From Schleiferiaceae bacterium (GTDB lineage: Bacteria; Bacteroidota; Bacteroidia; Flavobacteriales; Schleiferiaceae): a stretch of 47,198 bases of DNA. Position 1 is the stretch's first letter, and every line of letters starts with the position of its first letter. A program made the translations under genes and the position numbers. The DNA is taken from assembly GCA_029254375.1 (NCBI GenBank), contig JAQWXR010000019.1, positions 1-47,198 on the forward strand, in the 5' to 3' direction. The notes under the pieces were generated by a model. That model had not been told where the DNA came from. It did not search any database and saw nothing but the letters and a program-made list of their open reading frames with translations. This document shows positions 9,512-17,394 of this stretch, one piece after another.

Positions 9512-11354
9512 GATCCACCAAATCTTTTTCCACCTTCAGATGGTCAATGATAAATTCCTGTCGCTCGGGGGTGTTTTTCCCCATGTAGTATTCCAAAAGA
9601 GCATCGATTTGCTCTTTGCCCAGCATCACAGGTTCAAGTCGAATATTCTCCCCGATGAACATTTTAAATTCCCCGGGAGAGATTTCACCTAATCCCTTAA
9701 ATCGCGTAATCTCTGGTTTAACTCCCAATTCCGCCATCGCAGCGCGCTTTTCCGATTCATCATAACAATAAATGGTCTTCTGCTTGTTGCGCACGCGGAA
9801 CAGCGGGGTCTGGAGAATATACAGGTGGCCTTCACGGACTAATTCGGGGAAAAACTGCAGAAAGAAGGTAATTAGCAACAATCGAATGTGCATTCCATCC
9901 ACGTCGGCATCTGTAGCTACCACGACATTGTTGTAACGAAGCTCTTCAAGCCCGTCTTCAATATTCAATGCGGACTGCAGTAGGTTAAATTCCTCATTCT
10001 CATAGACCACTTTTTTGGTGAGACCATAGCAGTTCAACGGCTTGCCCTTGAGGCTAAAAACGGCTTGAGTCTGCACATCCCGCGATGAAGTGATCGAACC
10101 GGATGCGGAATCCCCCTCCGTGATAAATAGCGTGGTTTCTAGGCGACGCTCATGCTTAATGTCGTTGTAATGTACCTTACAATCTCGAAGTTTTCGGTTG
10201 TGCAGATTGGCTTTTTTGGCGCGCTCCCGAGCCAATTTCTGGATACCCGACAAATCTTTCCGCTCGCGCTCTGCCCGAAGGATTTTGCGTTGGATGGCCT
10301 CCGCTACTTGGCTATTTCTGTGGAGGAAATTATCGAGCTCGGTTTGCAGGTAGTTTAGAATAAACGTCCGAACCGTGGGCCCTTCGGGACCCATGTCGTT
10401 GCTTCCAAGCTTGGTCTTTGTTTGCGATTCAAATACCGGCTCGATGACTTTGATCGAAATAGCCCCAATGACGCTCTGACGAATGTCGGCTGCTTCATAT
10501 TGCTTCCCAAAGTGTTGGCGAATCGTAGAAACTAGGGCTTCCCTGAAGGTGTTCTGATGTGTTCCCCCTTGGGTGGTGTGTTGGCCATTCACAAAACTGT
10601 AATACTGCTCACTTTGAGAGCGCTCGGCATGCGTCAAAGCTACTTCAATATCCTCCCCGCGAAGATGAATGATCTCATGCATGACTTCCCCAGAGAGGTT
10701 ATTCGCCAACAGGTCTTTGAGTCCATTTTCAGAGTAGTACTTCTCTCCATTCAGGGAAATGGTCAAGCCCGGGTTCAGATAGACATAATTCCAAACCAAA
10801 CGCTCAACATACTCCATTTGGAAACGGTAGTTCACAAAGATGCTGGGATCTGGGGTAAACACCACTTTGGTTCCTTTGCGGGCCGAACTTTCGCTGATCA
10901 AAGACTCGTCATGAAGTATCCCTTGCTCAAATCGCGCGGACTTTGTTTGGCCATCCCGGTAGGCTTGCACGAGAAAGGAACTTGACAGCGCATTTACTGC
11001 CTTTGTGCCCACTCCATTTAGACCAACTGATTTTTTGAACGCCTTGGAGTCGTATTTCGCACCAGTGTTCATCTTAGAAACGACATCCACCACCTTGCCC
11101 AAAGGAATCCCGCGACCATAATCACGCACCGTCACGATGCCATCGCGAACGTCAATTTCGATATGCTTTCCTCCGCCCATGACAAACTCATCAATCGAAT
11201 TGTCTACGACCTCCTTGACAAGGATGTAAATGCCATCGTCAGCGGATGATCCATCGCCTAACTTTCCAATATACATGCCCGGGCGGAGCCGAATATGCTC
11301 CTGCCATTCAAGGCTTCGAATATTATCTTCGGTGTATTGGGTCGTTTCAGCCAT
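9504..11354 (-). CDS. parE: DNA topoisomerase IV subunit B (ParE)
   Basis: 616 aa GHKL-type ATPase subunit of topoisomerase IV. The ATP site is visible as [10 protein letters not shown] (catalytic Glu and the Asn of the N-box), DYGRGIPLG, and [14 protein letters not shown]. The Toprim domain carries TEGDSASGS at about 412 and [13 protein letters not shown] at about 480, which together coordinate Mg2+. The C-terminal [12 protein letters not shown] tail is normal, and the large insert of proteobacterial GyrB is absent. The ATG at 11354 directly precedes the conserved N-terminal strap. parC overlaps the 3' end. The 111 bases upstream hold a 17-mer also found near glnN, but no exact TAnnTTTG element. 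Confidence 0.97.
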   Translation of the reverse strand: MAETTQYTEDNIRSLEWQEHIRLRPGMYIGKLGDGSSADDGIYILVKEVVDNSIDEFVMGGGKHIEIDVRDGIVTVRDYGRGIPLGKVVDVVSKMNTGAKYDSKAFKKSVGLNGVGTKAVNALSSSFLVQAYRDGQTKSARFEQGILHDESLISESSARKGTKVVFTPDPSIFVNYRFQMEYVERLVWNYVYLNPGLTISLNGEKYYSENGLKDLLANNLSGEVMHEIIHLRGEDIEVALTHAERSQSEQYYSFVNGQHTTQGGTHQNTFREALVSTIRQHFGKQYEAADIRQSVIGAISIKVIEPVFESQTKTKLGSNDMGPEGPTVRTFILNYLQTELDNFLHRNSQVAEAIQRKILRAERERKDLSGIQKLARERAKKANLHNRKLRDCKVHYNDIKHERRLETTLFITEGDSASGSITSSRDVQTQAVFSLKGKPLNCYGLTKKVVYENEEFNLLQSALNIEDGLEELRYNNVVVATDADVDGMHIRLLLITFFLQFFPELVREGHLYILQTPLFRVRNKQKTIYCYDESEKRAAMAELGVKPEITRFKGLGEISPGEFKMFIGENIRLEPVMLGKEQIDALLEYYMGKNTPERQEFIIDHLKVEKDLVDHG

Positions 11355-11465
11355 GGGTACGCTGCGAATCTACACCATACCTCTTTGAATTCATGGCTAA
11401 AAAGCCCAGTTTTAATTCACTCTGAAGGGAAGTTTTTAACAATTTTTTCCTTTGAGAGCCTAGGT

Positions 11466-12563
11466 TTAGACGTTAAAGCGGAAATGCATCACATCCCCAT
11501 CTTTAACACGGTATTCCTTTCCTTCCACGCGCATTTTACCCGCTTCCTTCACGGCAGCTTCTGACTTGTAATGCGTATAGTCTTGGTATGCAATGACTTC
11601 CGCTCGAATAAAGCCCTTTTCGAAGTCACTATGAATCACCCCAGCTGCTTGGGGTGCGGTAAATCCTTGTTCAATGGTCCACGCACGCACTTCCTTGACC
11701 CCAGCAGTGAAATAGGTTTGCAATTTGAGAAGGTCATAGGCTGAACGAATGATTCGATTGACGCCCGGTTCATCTAGACCTAAATCCTCCAAGAACATCT
11801 CGCGCTCCTCATAGCTTTCTAGCCCAATTATGTCTGATTCCGTAGCCACGGCCAAATGCATTACTCCAGCCCCTTCTTCCGACGCCATCGCCTCAACTTG
11901 CCGGACATAGTCATTTCCATCTTTGGCAGCGATATCATCCACATTGCACACGTAGAGCACAGGCTTGTCGGTGAGCAGCTGATAGTCTTCAATCCAGCTA
12001 TTTTCTTCTTCGGAGCGTTCAAAGCCACGGACGGACTTTCCTTGCTCCAAGTGTTTCTTTAGACGATCGGCCATCTCCACTTCGCGTACTGCCTCCTTCG
12101 CGCCTGTTTTGGCGGCTTTGCGAACTTTGTCAATACGTTTTTCGAGGGATTCCAAATCTTTCAACTGAAGTTCAAAGTCTATGGTCTCTTTATCTCTGAG
12201 AGGGTTGATGTTCCCGTCCACATGAATAATATTCGGATTGTCAAAGCATCGAAGCACGTGCAAAATCGCATGGCACTCCCGAATATTCCCCAAGAACATG
12301 TTGCCCAAGCCTTCGCCTTTACTCGCCCCTTTCACCAAGCCGGCGATGTCTACAATTTCCACGGTCGCAGGAACAACGCGCTCTGGATTGACAATGGCTT
12401 CAAGCGCCTGAAGCCTTGGATCCGGCACATTCACCGTACCGATATTAGGCTCAATCGTACAAAAAGGAAAATTGGCCGCCTGCGCCTTGGCGCTGCTCAA
12501 GCAGTTAAAAAGGGTGGATTTGCCCACATTGGGTAGCCCTACGATGCCGCACTTCATATTCAA
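11466..12563 (-). CDS. ychF: Redox-regulated ATPase / Obg-like GTPase YchF
   Basis: 365 aa. YchF (OLA1) is a universally conserved P-loop protein that binds ribosomes and prefers ATP. G1 is GLPNVGKST at 9-17, G2/G3 lie around NFPFCTIEPN and DIAGLVKGASKGEGLGN, and the G4 position reads NVDD in place of the GTP-specific NKxD, as expected for the subfamily. A coiled coil (about 130-180) and a C-terminal TGS domain ending VKDGDVMHFRFNV complete it. The ATG at 12563 (MNMKCGIVGLP) aligns with the usual MGFKCGIVGLP start. A TACCTTTG element at 12575-12582 lies 11 bases upstream, and the gene diverges from the transketolase unit. Confidence 0.97.
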   Translation of the reverse strand: MNMKCGIVGLPNVGKSTLFNCLSSAKAQAANFPFCTIEPNIGTVNVPDPRLQALEAIVNPERVVPATVEIVDIAGLVKGASKGEGLGNMFLGNIRECHAILHVLRCFDNPNIIHVDGNINPLRDKETIDFELQLKDLESLEKRIDKVRKAAKTGAKEAVREVEMADRLKKHLEQGKSVRGFERSEEENSWIEDYQLLTDKPVLYVCNVDDIAAKDGNDYVRQVEAMASEEGAGVMHLAVATESDIIGLESYEEREMFLEDLGLDEPGVNRIIRSAYDLLKLQTYFTAGVKEVRAWTIEQGFTAPQAAGVIHSDFEKGFIRAEVIAYQDYTHYKSEAAVKEAGKMRVEGKEYRVKDGDVMHFRFNV

Positions 12564-12574
12564 GGAATTTCGGG

Positions 12575-12582
12575 CAAAGGTA
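12575..12582 (-). promoter_or_regulatory. Candidate -7 element TACCTTTG for ychF
   Basis: Exact match to the Bacteroidota -7 consensus TAnnTTTG, 11 bases before the ychF ATG, so the leader would be very short. No good TTG was found 19-21 bases upstream. Confidence 0.5.
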
Positions 12583-12597
12583 GTCCCTGAAACACCT

Positions 12598-12605
12598 TAC
12601 TTTTG
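12598..12605 (+). promoter_or_regulatory. Candidate -7 element TACTTTTG for the transketolase unit
   Basis: Exact TAnnTTTG match 31 bases before the transketolase ATG. It faces away from the ychF element 15 bases to the left, so the two units would have closely spaced divergent promoters. No -33 TTG is visible at the expected distance. Confidence 0.5.
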
Positions 12606-12636
12606 TCTCACTGCTCATCCCTAACGTCTCCCACCT

Positions 12637-13485
12637 ATGGCAAACTCAATACAAGACCTTCCCTCCCAAGTCCGACGTGACATCCTTCGCATGGTCCATG
12701 CCGTGCAATCCGGTCACCCTGGAGGTTCCATGGGCTGTACCGAGTTTTTCGTCGCCCTTTACTTTGATATTTTACGCCATCAAGCCAGTCCTTTTAACAT
12801 GGATGGCAGTGGGGAAGATCTATTCTTTCTTTCTAATGGTCATATCAGCCCCGTCTTCTATTCCGTTTTGGCCCGAAGTGGGTATTTCCCATTGGATGAA
12901 CTCAAAACCTTCCGAAAACTCAACAGCCGTCTCCAAGGACACCCCACGACCCATGAAGGCCTTCCCGGGGTGCGAATTGCTTCGGGCTCCTTAGGCCAAG
13001 GTCTAAGTGTTGCCGTCGGTGCTGCGCAGGCCAAGAAATTGGCAGGCGATGATCGATTGGTCTTTACCCTCCATGGCGATGGCGAATTGCAAGAGGGACA
13101 GATTTGGGAAGCCGCCTTATATGCCGGCTCCAAAAAAGTAGATAACCTGATCAGCACCATTGATGCGAACGGCCAACAAATTGACGGCTCTACGGATGAC
13201 GTTATGCCGATGGGCGATATTGGCAGCAAATTCATTGCATTCGGATGGGACGTGATGCACATTCAAGAAGGGAATGACTTAGAGGCCGTGCGCAGCGGAA
13301 TTCTCCAAGCCATTGCGATGACCGGCAAAGGCAAACCCGTTTGTGTGGTCATGCACACCTCCATGGGTCATGGAGTTGACTTTATGGCTGGTACCCACAA
13401 ATGGCATGGCATTGCCCCAAGCGATGAGCAACTTGCTGCTGCCTTGGCCCAGCTGCCAGAAACCCTCGGAGACTACCCAGCTTAA
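12637..13485 (+). CDS. Transketolase, N-terminal (TPP-binding) subunit
   Basis: 282 aa. It supplies the pyrophosphate-binding half of a two-gene transketolase, which moves two-carbon units between pentose-phosphate pathway sugars. Visible features are SGHPGGSMG at 25-33 and the thiamine-diphosphate motif GDGELQEG at about 147-154, followed by the downstream Asn/Gly segment of the Mg2+ site. The pyrimidine-binding and C-terminal domains are absent and are encoded by 14892-15842. The pair must assemble into one enzyme. Between them lies a VWA-domain gene whose ATG overlaps this stop by one base (TAATG). Promoter TACTTTTG lies 31 bases upstream. Confidence 0.93.
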   Translation: MANSIQDLPSQVRRDILRMVHAVQSGHPGGSMGCTEFFVALYFDILRHQASPFNMDGSGEDLFFLSNGHISPVFYSVLARSGYFPLDELKTFRKLNSRLQGHPTTHEGLPGVRIASGSLGQGLSVAVGAAQAKKLAGDDRLVFTLHGDGELQEGQIWEAALYAGSKKVDNLISTIDANGQQIDGSTDDVMPMGDIGSKFIAFGWDVMHIQEGNDLEAVRSGILQAIAMTGKGKPVCVVMHTSMGHGVDFMAGTHKWHGIAPSDEQLAAALAQLPETLGDYPA

Positions 13486-14882
13486 TGCAGCGTTGGAAAC
13501 ACGCCCTGTGGGCCCTGCTTTTCTTCCCATTGGGAGGCTATGCACAGTCAGATTTCAATGAATCGGAAGTTTCCACTAGCCGTATACTTTTTGTCCTTGA
13601 TGCCTCCAACTCCATGTATGGGCGATGGGAGCAAGGGACAAAAATGGAAATTGCCCAGCGATTAATGTCCACCATGTTGGACAGTCTCGCACAGGTTCCC
13701 AATCCAAACTTCCAACTCGCCTTGCGTGTCTATGGGCATCAAAAGCCGGTCCCTCCGCAGGATTGCAATGACACCAAGTTAGAGGTGGGATTTTCCGACA
13801 ATAATTTAGGCCGAATCAAGCAAGTCATTCGAGGCTTACGTCCCATGGGCACCACGCCCATCGCCCGATCTATACTCCGGGCGGACAACGACTTTCCACG
13901 CGATTGTCCCACGGGGCATTGCCGCGACATCATCATCTTGATCACCGACGGCGTTGAGGCATGTGATGAAGATCCTTGTGAAGCTTCAGCCATCCTTCAA
14001 AAGAAAGGCCGAGTCCTCAAGCCTTTTGTCATTGGCGTCGGGCTAGACAAAGACCTCATGAAGACCTTCGATTGCGTTGGAACCTATTTTGATGCCAGCG
14101 ACGAGGGAACCTTCAAGAAAGCCCTCGGGGTGATCATTACACAAGCATTGGACAATACTACGGGTCAGATTAACCTAATAGATGAGAATAATCAACCTTC
14201 GGGCACGAACATTCCCATTGTTCTTCGGAATGCCGCTAGTGGAATCGTGGACCGAAGCATCATCCACACCATGAATTACAACAATCGCCCAGACACTTTA
14301 TTGGTCGATCCAATCGTCACCTATGAAGGAACCGTCTACACAATTCCCCCTCGTCCCATCCGGGCGACTCCCATGTACGCCGGAACGCACAATCACCTGG
14401 CCGCTGATGTCGTCCTTGGAAAGTTGAAATTGACTGTCCCTGGGCTAAAACCTTCTCAGACCCCACCCATCGCAGTGGTTCGAGAAAAAAGCCATTCGGA
14501 AGAAATTCTTCATGTTCAAGCATTCAACAGTACCGTTTCCTATATCGTAGGGACCTACATCTTGGATATATTAACCTTACCTCGTATTCAGCAGGAAATC
14601 AAGCTGAACAAAGGCGGAACCCAAGAAATCACCATCCCTCCCTCTGGCGAAGCAATGATTCAACTCAAGTCCGCGGGCTTTGGCTCCATCTTCGCCATGG
14701 ACGGTTCAGATTGGATTTGGGTCACGCACTTAGACGAGTTTCAAACCCGTCAGCAATTCTCCCTACAACCCGGGAGCTATAAGGTAGTGTTCCGCCCGCG
14801 TAGCGCCCAGCAGACCACCTACTCAAAAACTCATAGTTTCACAGTTTCACCAGGTAGTTCCACCTTGGTGCGCATCCCTTAA
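13485..14882 (+). CDS. Secreted von Willebrand factor A domain protein
   Basis: 465 aa. Residues 1-20 are a signal peptide ending GGYA before QSDF. A VWA domain spans about 32-225: ILFVLDASNSMYG gives the MIDAS DxSxS at 39-43, MGTTPIARS supplies the MIDAS Thr, and IILITDGVEAC the Asp. Metal binding should therefore be intact. Several Cys (ECDEDPCEAS-type region and FDCVG) suggest disulphides in the periplasm. The remaining 235 residues are beta-rich, including a PPSGEAMIQL repeat-like unit and an Ig-like end (SLQPGSYKVVFRP), with no recognised family. It overlaps the upstream transketolase subunit by one base and precedes the downstream subunit by nine, an unexpected place for an exported protein. 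Confidence 0.87.
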   Translation: MQRWKHALWALLFFPLGGYAQSDFNESEVSTSRILFVLDASNSMYGRWEQGTKMEIAQRLMSTMLDSLAQVPNPNFQLALRVYGHQKPVPPQDCNDTKLEVGFSDNNLGRIKQVIRGLRPMGTTPIARSILRADNDFPRDCPTGHCRDIIILITDGVEACDEDPCEASAILQKKGRVLKPFVIGVGLDKDLMKTFDCVGTYFDASDEGTFKKALGVIITQALDNTTGQINLIDENNQPSGTNIPIVLRNAASGIVDRSIIHTMNYNNRPDTLLVDPIVTYEGTVYTIPPRPIRATPMYAGTHNHLAADVVLGKLKLTVPGLKPSQTPPIAVVREKSHSEEILHVQAFNSTVSYIVGTYILDILTLPRIQQEIKLNKGGTQEITIPPSGEAMIQLKSAGFGSIFAMDGSDWIWVTHLDEFQTRQQFSLQPGSYKVVFRPRSAQQTTYSKTHSFTVSPGSSTLVRIP

Positions 14883-14891
14883 TTCTTTCCC

Positions 14892-15842
14892 ATGCACCCT
14901 TACACAGACTCAGGAAGTAAAGACACCCGCTCCGGCTTTGGCGCAGGATTGCTCGAATTAGGCCAAAGCAACCCCAATGTGGTCGCATTGTGCGCGGATC
15001 TAACAGGCTCCTTGAAAATGGATGCCTTTGCTGCCGAATTTCCCGAACGCTTTTTCCAAACGGGCATCGCAGAAGCCCATATGATTGGCATGGCGGCCGG
15101 CCTTACCATCGGGGGGAAAATTCCATTTACGGGAACCTTTGCTAATTTCTCCACCGGGCGCGTCTATGACCAAATTCGTCAAAGCGTCGCCTACTCAGGC
15201 AAGAATGTAAAAATTTGCGCTTCACATGCAGGATTGACCCTCGGTGAAGACGGAGCCACGCACCAGATTCTCGAAGACATCGGTTTGATGAAAATGCTTC
15301 CTGGCATGACGGTCATCTCTCCGTGCGACTATAATCAAACCAAGGCAGCAACGATCGCCATTGCAGAATATGACGGACCAGTATACTTGCGTTTTGGCCG
15401 ACCAAAAGTGCCCAACTTCACGCCATCTAATGCACCTTTTGTCATTGGCAAAGCGGATATCCTCACCCAAGGAAGCGATGTAACCATCTGCGCCAATGGC
15501 CATTTGGTTTGGGAAGCCTTAGAAGCGGCTAACGCCCTTGAGGCCGAAGGTATCCAAGCCGAAGTGATCAACTTCGCCACCATCAAGCCGCTTGACCTCG
15601 AAAGCCTCTTAGCTTCTGTGGGTAAAACAGGGCGGGTCGTCACGGCCGAGGAGCATCAACGCAATGGCGGATTGGGTGATTCTATTGCCCAGGCCTTGGG
15701 CATGCACCTCCCCAGCCCCATTGAAATGGTAGCGGTAAATGACAGCTTCGGAGAGAGTGGCACGCCAGCCCAACTTTTGACGAAATACGGCTTGGATGCT
15801 GCAAATATCGTGGCGGCGGTAAAACGCGTCATGAATCGTTAA
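14892..15842 (+). CDS. Transketolase, C-terminal (pyrimidine-binding) subunit
   Basis: 316 aa. It holds the pyrimidine-binding and C-terminal domains that complete the split transketolase. The catalytic Glu that activates thiamine diphosphate is in GIAEAHMIG (Glu61). The FTGTFANFSTGRVYDQIR and SHAGLTLGEDGATHQ blocks are typical of the PYR domain of transketolase rather than of DXP synthase. The last third (about 190-316) is the transketolase_C fold with the EEHQRNGGLG segment. The gene lies nine bases after the VWA gene and 31 before the sigma factor ATG. Confidence 0.93.
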   Translation: MHPYTDSGSKDTRSGFGAGLLELGQSNPNVVALCADLTGSLKMDAFAAEFPERFFQTGIAEAHMIGMAAGLTIGGKIPFTGTFANFSTGRVYDQIRQSVAYSGKNVKICASHAGLTLGEDGATHQILEDIGLMKMLPGMTVISPCDYNQTKAATIAIAEYDGPVYLRFGRPKVPNFTPSNAPFVIGKADILTQGSDVTICANGHLVWEALEAANALEAEGIQAEVINFATIKPLDLESLLASVGKTGRVVTAEEHQRNGGLGDSIAQALGMHLPSPIEMVAVNDSFGESGTPAQLLTKYGLDAANIVAAVKRVMNR

Positions 15843-15873
15843 ACCTTTAGTCCTCGGAACCATCTAATCCGTG

Positions 15874-16434
15874 ATGCCCGATACCCGCGAAATAGCTATT
15901 CACGAAGCCTGGTCAGCGAAAGCCTATGACCAGGCTTTTTCGTTGCTTGCAACGCATCATGCTTCGGATTTCTACCGAACAGCCGTCCGTATCGTTTTGG
16001 ATCATTCTCAGGCACAAGACGTCGTTCAGGAAGCATCTATCAAGATTTGGAAAGGCTTGCCTGCATTTGAAGGGAAGAGTAAATTCAGCACATGGGCCTA
16101 CCGCATCGTGGTCAATGAGGCACTAGCATTCCTCCGTAAGAGGAAAGTTCGCCATCTCGCTTTGGAAGATCTGCATATTGGCCAGCCCGATAGCCCCTAT
16201 TTTGAAGCCGATGATGTCCTCAAAGCCCTCTATCATTCCCTTTCCATGCTTCCAGAAAAACAGCGGATCGCATTTCAGTTGCGCTATTTTGATGAAAAGC
16301 CTTACGCCGAGATCTCGAAAATCTTGGGAACGAGTGTGGGTGGCCTCAAGGCCAATTACCACCATGCCGTAGAACGCATAAAATTAGAAATGAAGCGATT
16401 AAACCCTGACTACACATTTGACTCTAATGAATAA
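15874..16434 (+). CDS. ECF-type RNA polymerase sigma factor (sigma-70 family)
   Basis: 186 aa from the ATG at 15874; a GTG three bases earlier is possible but less likely. Region 2 is clear (AQDVVQEASIKIWKGL, then FSTWAYRIVVNEALAFLRKRK), followed by a linker and region 4 with LPEKQRIAFQLRYFDEKPYAEISKILGTSVGGLKANYHHAVERIK, whose helix-turn-helix reads promoter -35 elements (written here as separate pieces: LPEKQRIAFQLRYF and YAEISKILGTSVGGLKANYH). Regions 1 and 3 are missing, as in ECF factors. The next gene overlaps its stop and encodes a short single-pass membrane protein, a typical place for an anti-sigma factor. Target promoters are unknown. Confidence 0.92.
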   Translation: MPDTREIAIHEAWSAKAYDQAFSLLATHHASDFYRTAVRIVLDHSQAQDVVQEASIKIWKGLPAFEGKSKFSTWAYRIVVNEALAFLRKRKVRHLALEDLHIGQPDSPYFEADDVLKALYHSLSMLPEKQRIAFQLRYFDEKPYAEISKILGTSVGGLKANYHHAVERIKLEMKRLNPDYTFDSNE

Positions 16435-16762
16435 GATGAATTCAAAAGACGGCATTCAAATTCCTAGCGCTGCACACCAAGACTTGGTGAAGCGAATGCT
16501 TACTGCTCAGGAGCAAACCCAAACCAATCCCTTGTTTCAAAGGACCCTATACTATTGGGCTGCATCAATTGCAGCCGCGCTAGTCACGGGGTTTTTCGCC
16601 CTCAACCATTTGGCCCCGGCGAATCGCCAGAATATTGAAATCACCAATGACCTCGCCTGGGATGCCTACCAAGCCGGTGTTGTCGACTTATCTCTTGAAG
16701 ATGCAAGCCAACTGCTAGACAATGAATCCATCGATGCCTTTATCAATGATTTAAACATTTAA
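16427..16762 (+). CDS. Short single-pass membrane protein, candidate anti-sigma factor
   Basis: 111 aa from the ATG at 16427, which overlaps the sigma factor stop by eight bases; a TTG at 16418 and an ATG at 16436 are alternatives. A polar N-terminal 40 residues precede one hydrophobic segment (about 44-63, YYWAASIAAALVTGFFAL). A C-terminal acidic part follows (LSLEDASQLLDNESIDAFIN). There are no Cys or His zinc-binding motifs, so it is not a ZAS-type anti-sigma. The function is inferred only from overlap with the ECF gene and from topology. It precedes the Spy-like gene by one base. Confidence 0.65.
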   Translation: MNKMNSKDGIQIPSAAHQDLVKRMLTAQEQTQTNPLFQRTLYYWAASIAAALVTGFFALNHLAPANRQNIEITNDLAWDAYQAGVVDLSLEDASQLLDNESIDAFINDLNI

Positions 16763-16763
16763 C

Positions 16764-17315
16764 ATGAAACATTTCCTCTATAGCGTCGCCATTCTTCTCA
16801 CCCTGAGCCCGCAAGTACTGGCACAAGAGCAATCCAGAAATAAGGAATTTGAAGCCTCCAAACGAGATCGGATTGAAGCAGCGAAAATCGCCTTCATTAC
16901 CAAAGAGGCCGAGCTTAGCTCGGAGGAAGCAAAGATCTTCTGGCCACTGTATGAAGCCTATCATGCCGAGCTCCGCTCCATAGATAAAGACCCTATGGTC
17001 AAAATCCGAAAGGATCAATCGAAGCCCGCACGTTTGACAAATGAGGAGGCCTTGTCTATCCTCAAAGCCATGGAAGAGATGGCCGAAAAACGCGAAGCCA
17101 TTCGCAAAAAATACCAGAAGAAGTTTTTGGCCGTACTTCCAGCATACAAAGTATTGGCATATTACCATGCGGAGCGGGAGTTTCAACGGCGATTAAATGA
17201 CCGCCTTCGGGAATCTAGACCGAACGGGGGAACGCAAAATAGCCGGCCTAATGGACCGCCTCCAGGAGGGCGTCGCCCGGCAGGACCTCCTCCCCCGAGC
17301 GGAATGCTATTCTAG
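16764..17315 (+). CDS. Spy/CpxP-like periplasmic helical protein
   Basis: 183 aa. Signal peptide 1-20 (ends QVLA before QEQS). The mature part is almost entirely charged helix: a block AKIAFITKEAELSSEEAKIFW followed by PLYEAYHAEL, then a basic stretch, matches the LTxxEAxxFWPLY pattern of small Bacteroidota proteins related to the Spy/CpxP/zinc-resistance helical fold. The last 40 residues are rich in Arg, Pro and Gly. Such proteins chaperone or sense envelope proteins, so an envelope-stress circuit with the ECF factor is plausible but unproved. It starts one base after the membrane protein. Confidence 0.65.
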   Translation: MKHFLYSVAILLTLSPQVLAQEQSRNKEFEASKRDRIEAAKIAFITKEAELSSEEAKIFWPLYEAYHAELRSIDKDPMVKIRKDQSKPARLTNEEALSILKAMEEMAEKREAIRKKYQKKFLAVLPAYKVLAYYHAEREFQRRLNDRLRESRPNGGTQNSRPNGPPPGGRRPAGPPPPSGMLF

Positions 17316-17334
17316 CGCATCCCATCTCACATTC

Positions 17335-17379
17335 GGGGCCAAGCCCCTAACTGGTCAAGGTGCAATGTACAAGGGGCTT
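17335..17379 (+). promoter_or_regulatory. Two mutually exclusive GC-rich hairpins before the aminotransferase
   Basis: GGGGC (17335-17339) pairs with GCCCC (17343-17347) across a 3-base loop. Alternatively AAGCCCCT (17341-17348) pairs with AGGGGCTT (17372-17379). The middle arm can join only one at a time. There is no U-tract after the second stem, so it is not a standard terminator. Confidence 0.4.
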
Positions 17380-17382
17380 TGC

Positions 17383-17390
17383 TACCTTTG
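17383..17390 (+). promoter_or_regulatory. Candidate -7 element TACCTTTG directly before the aminotransferase ATG
   Basis: Exact TAnnTTTG match ending four bases before the ATG at 17395. If used, transcription would begin at or next to the start codon, giving a leaderless mRNA. No -33 TTG is visible at 19-21 bases. Confidence 0.45.
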
Positions 17391-17394
17391 ATCC

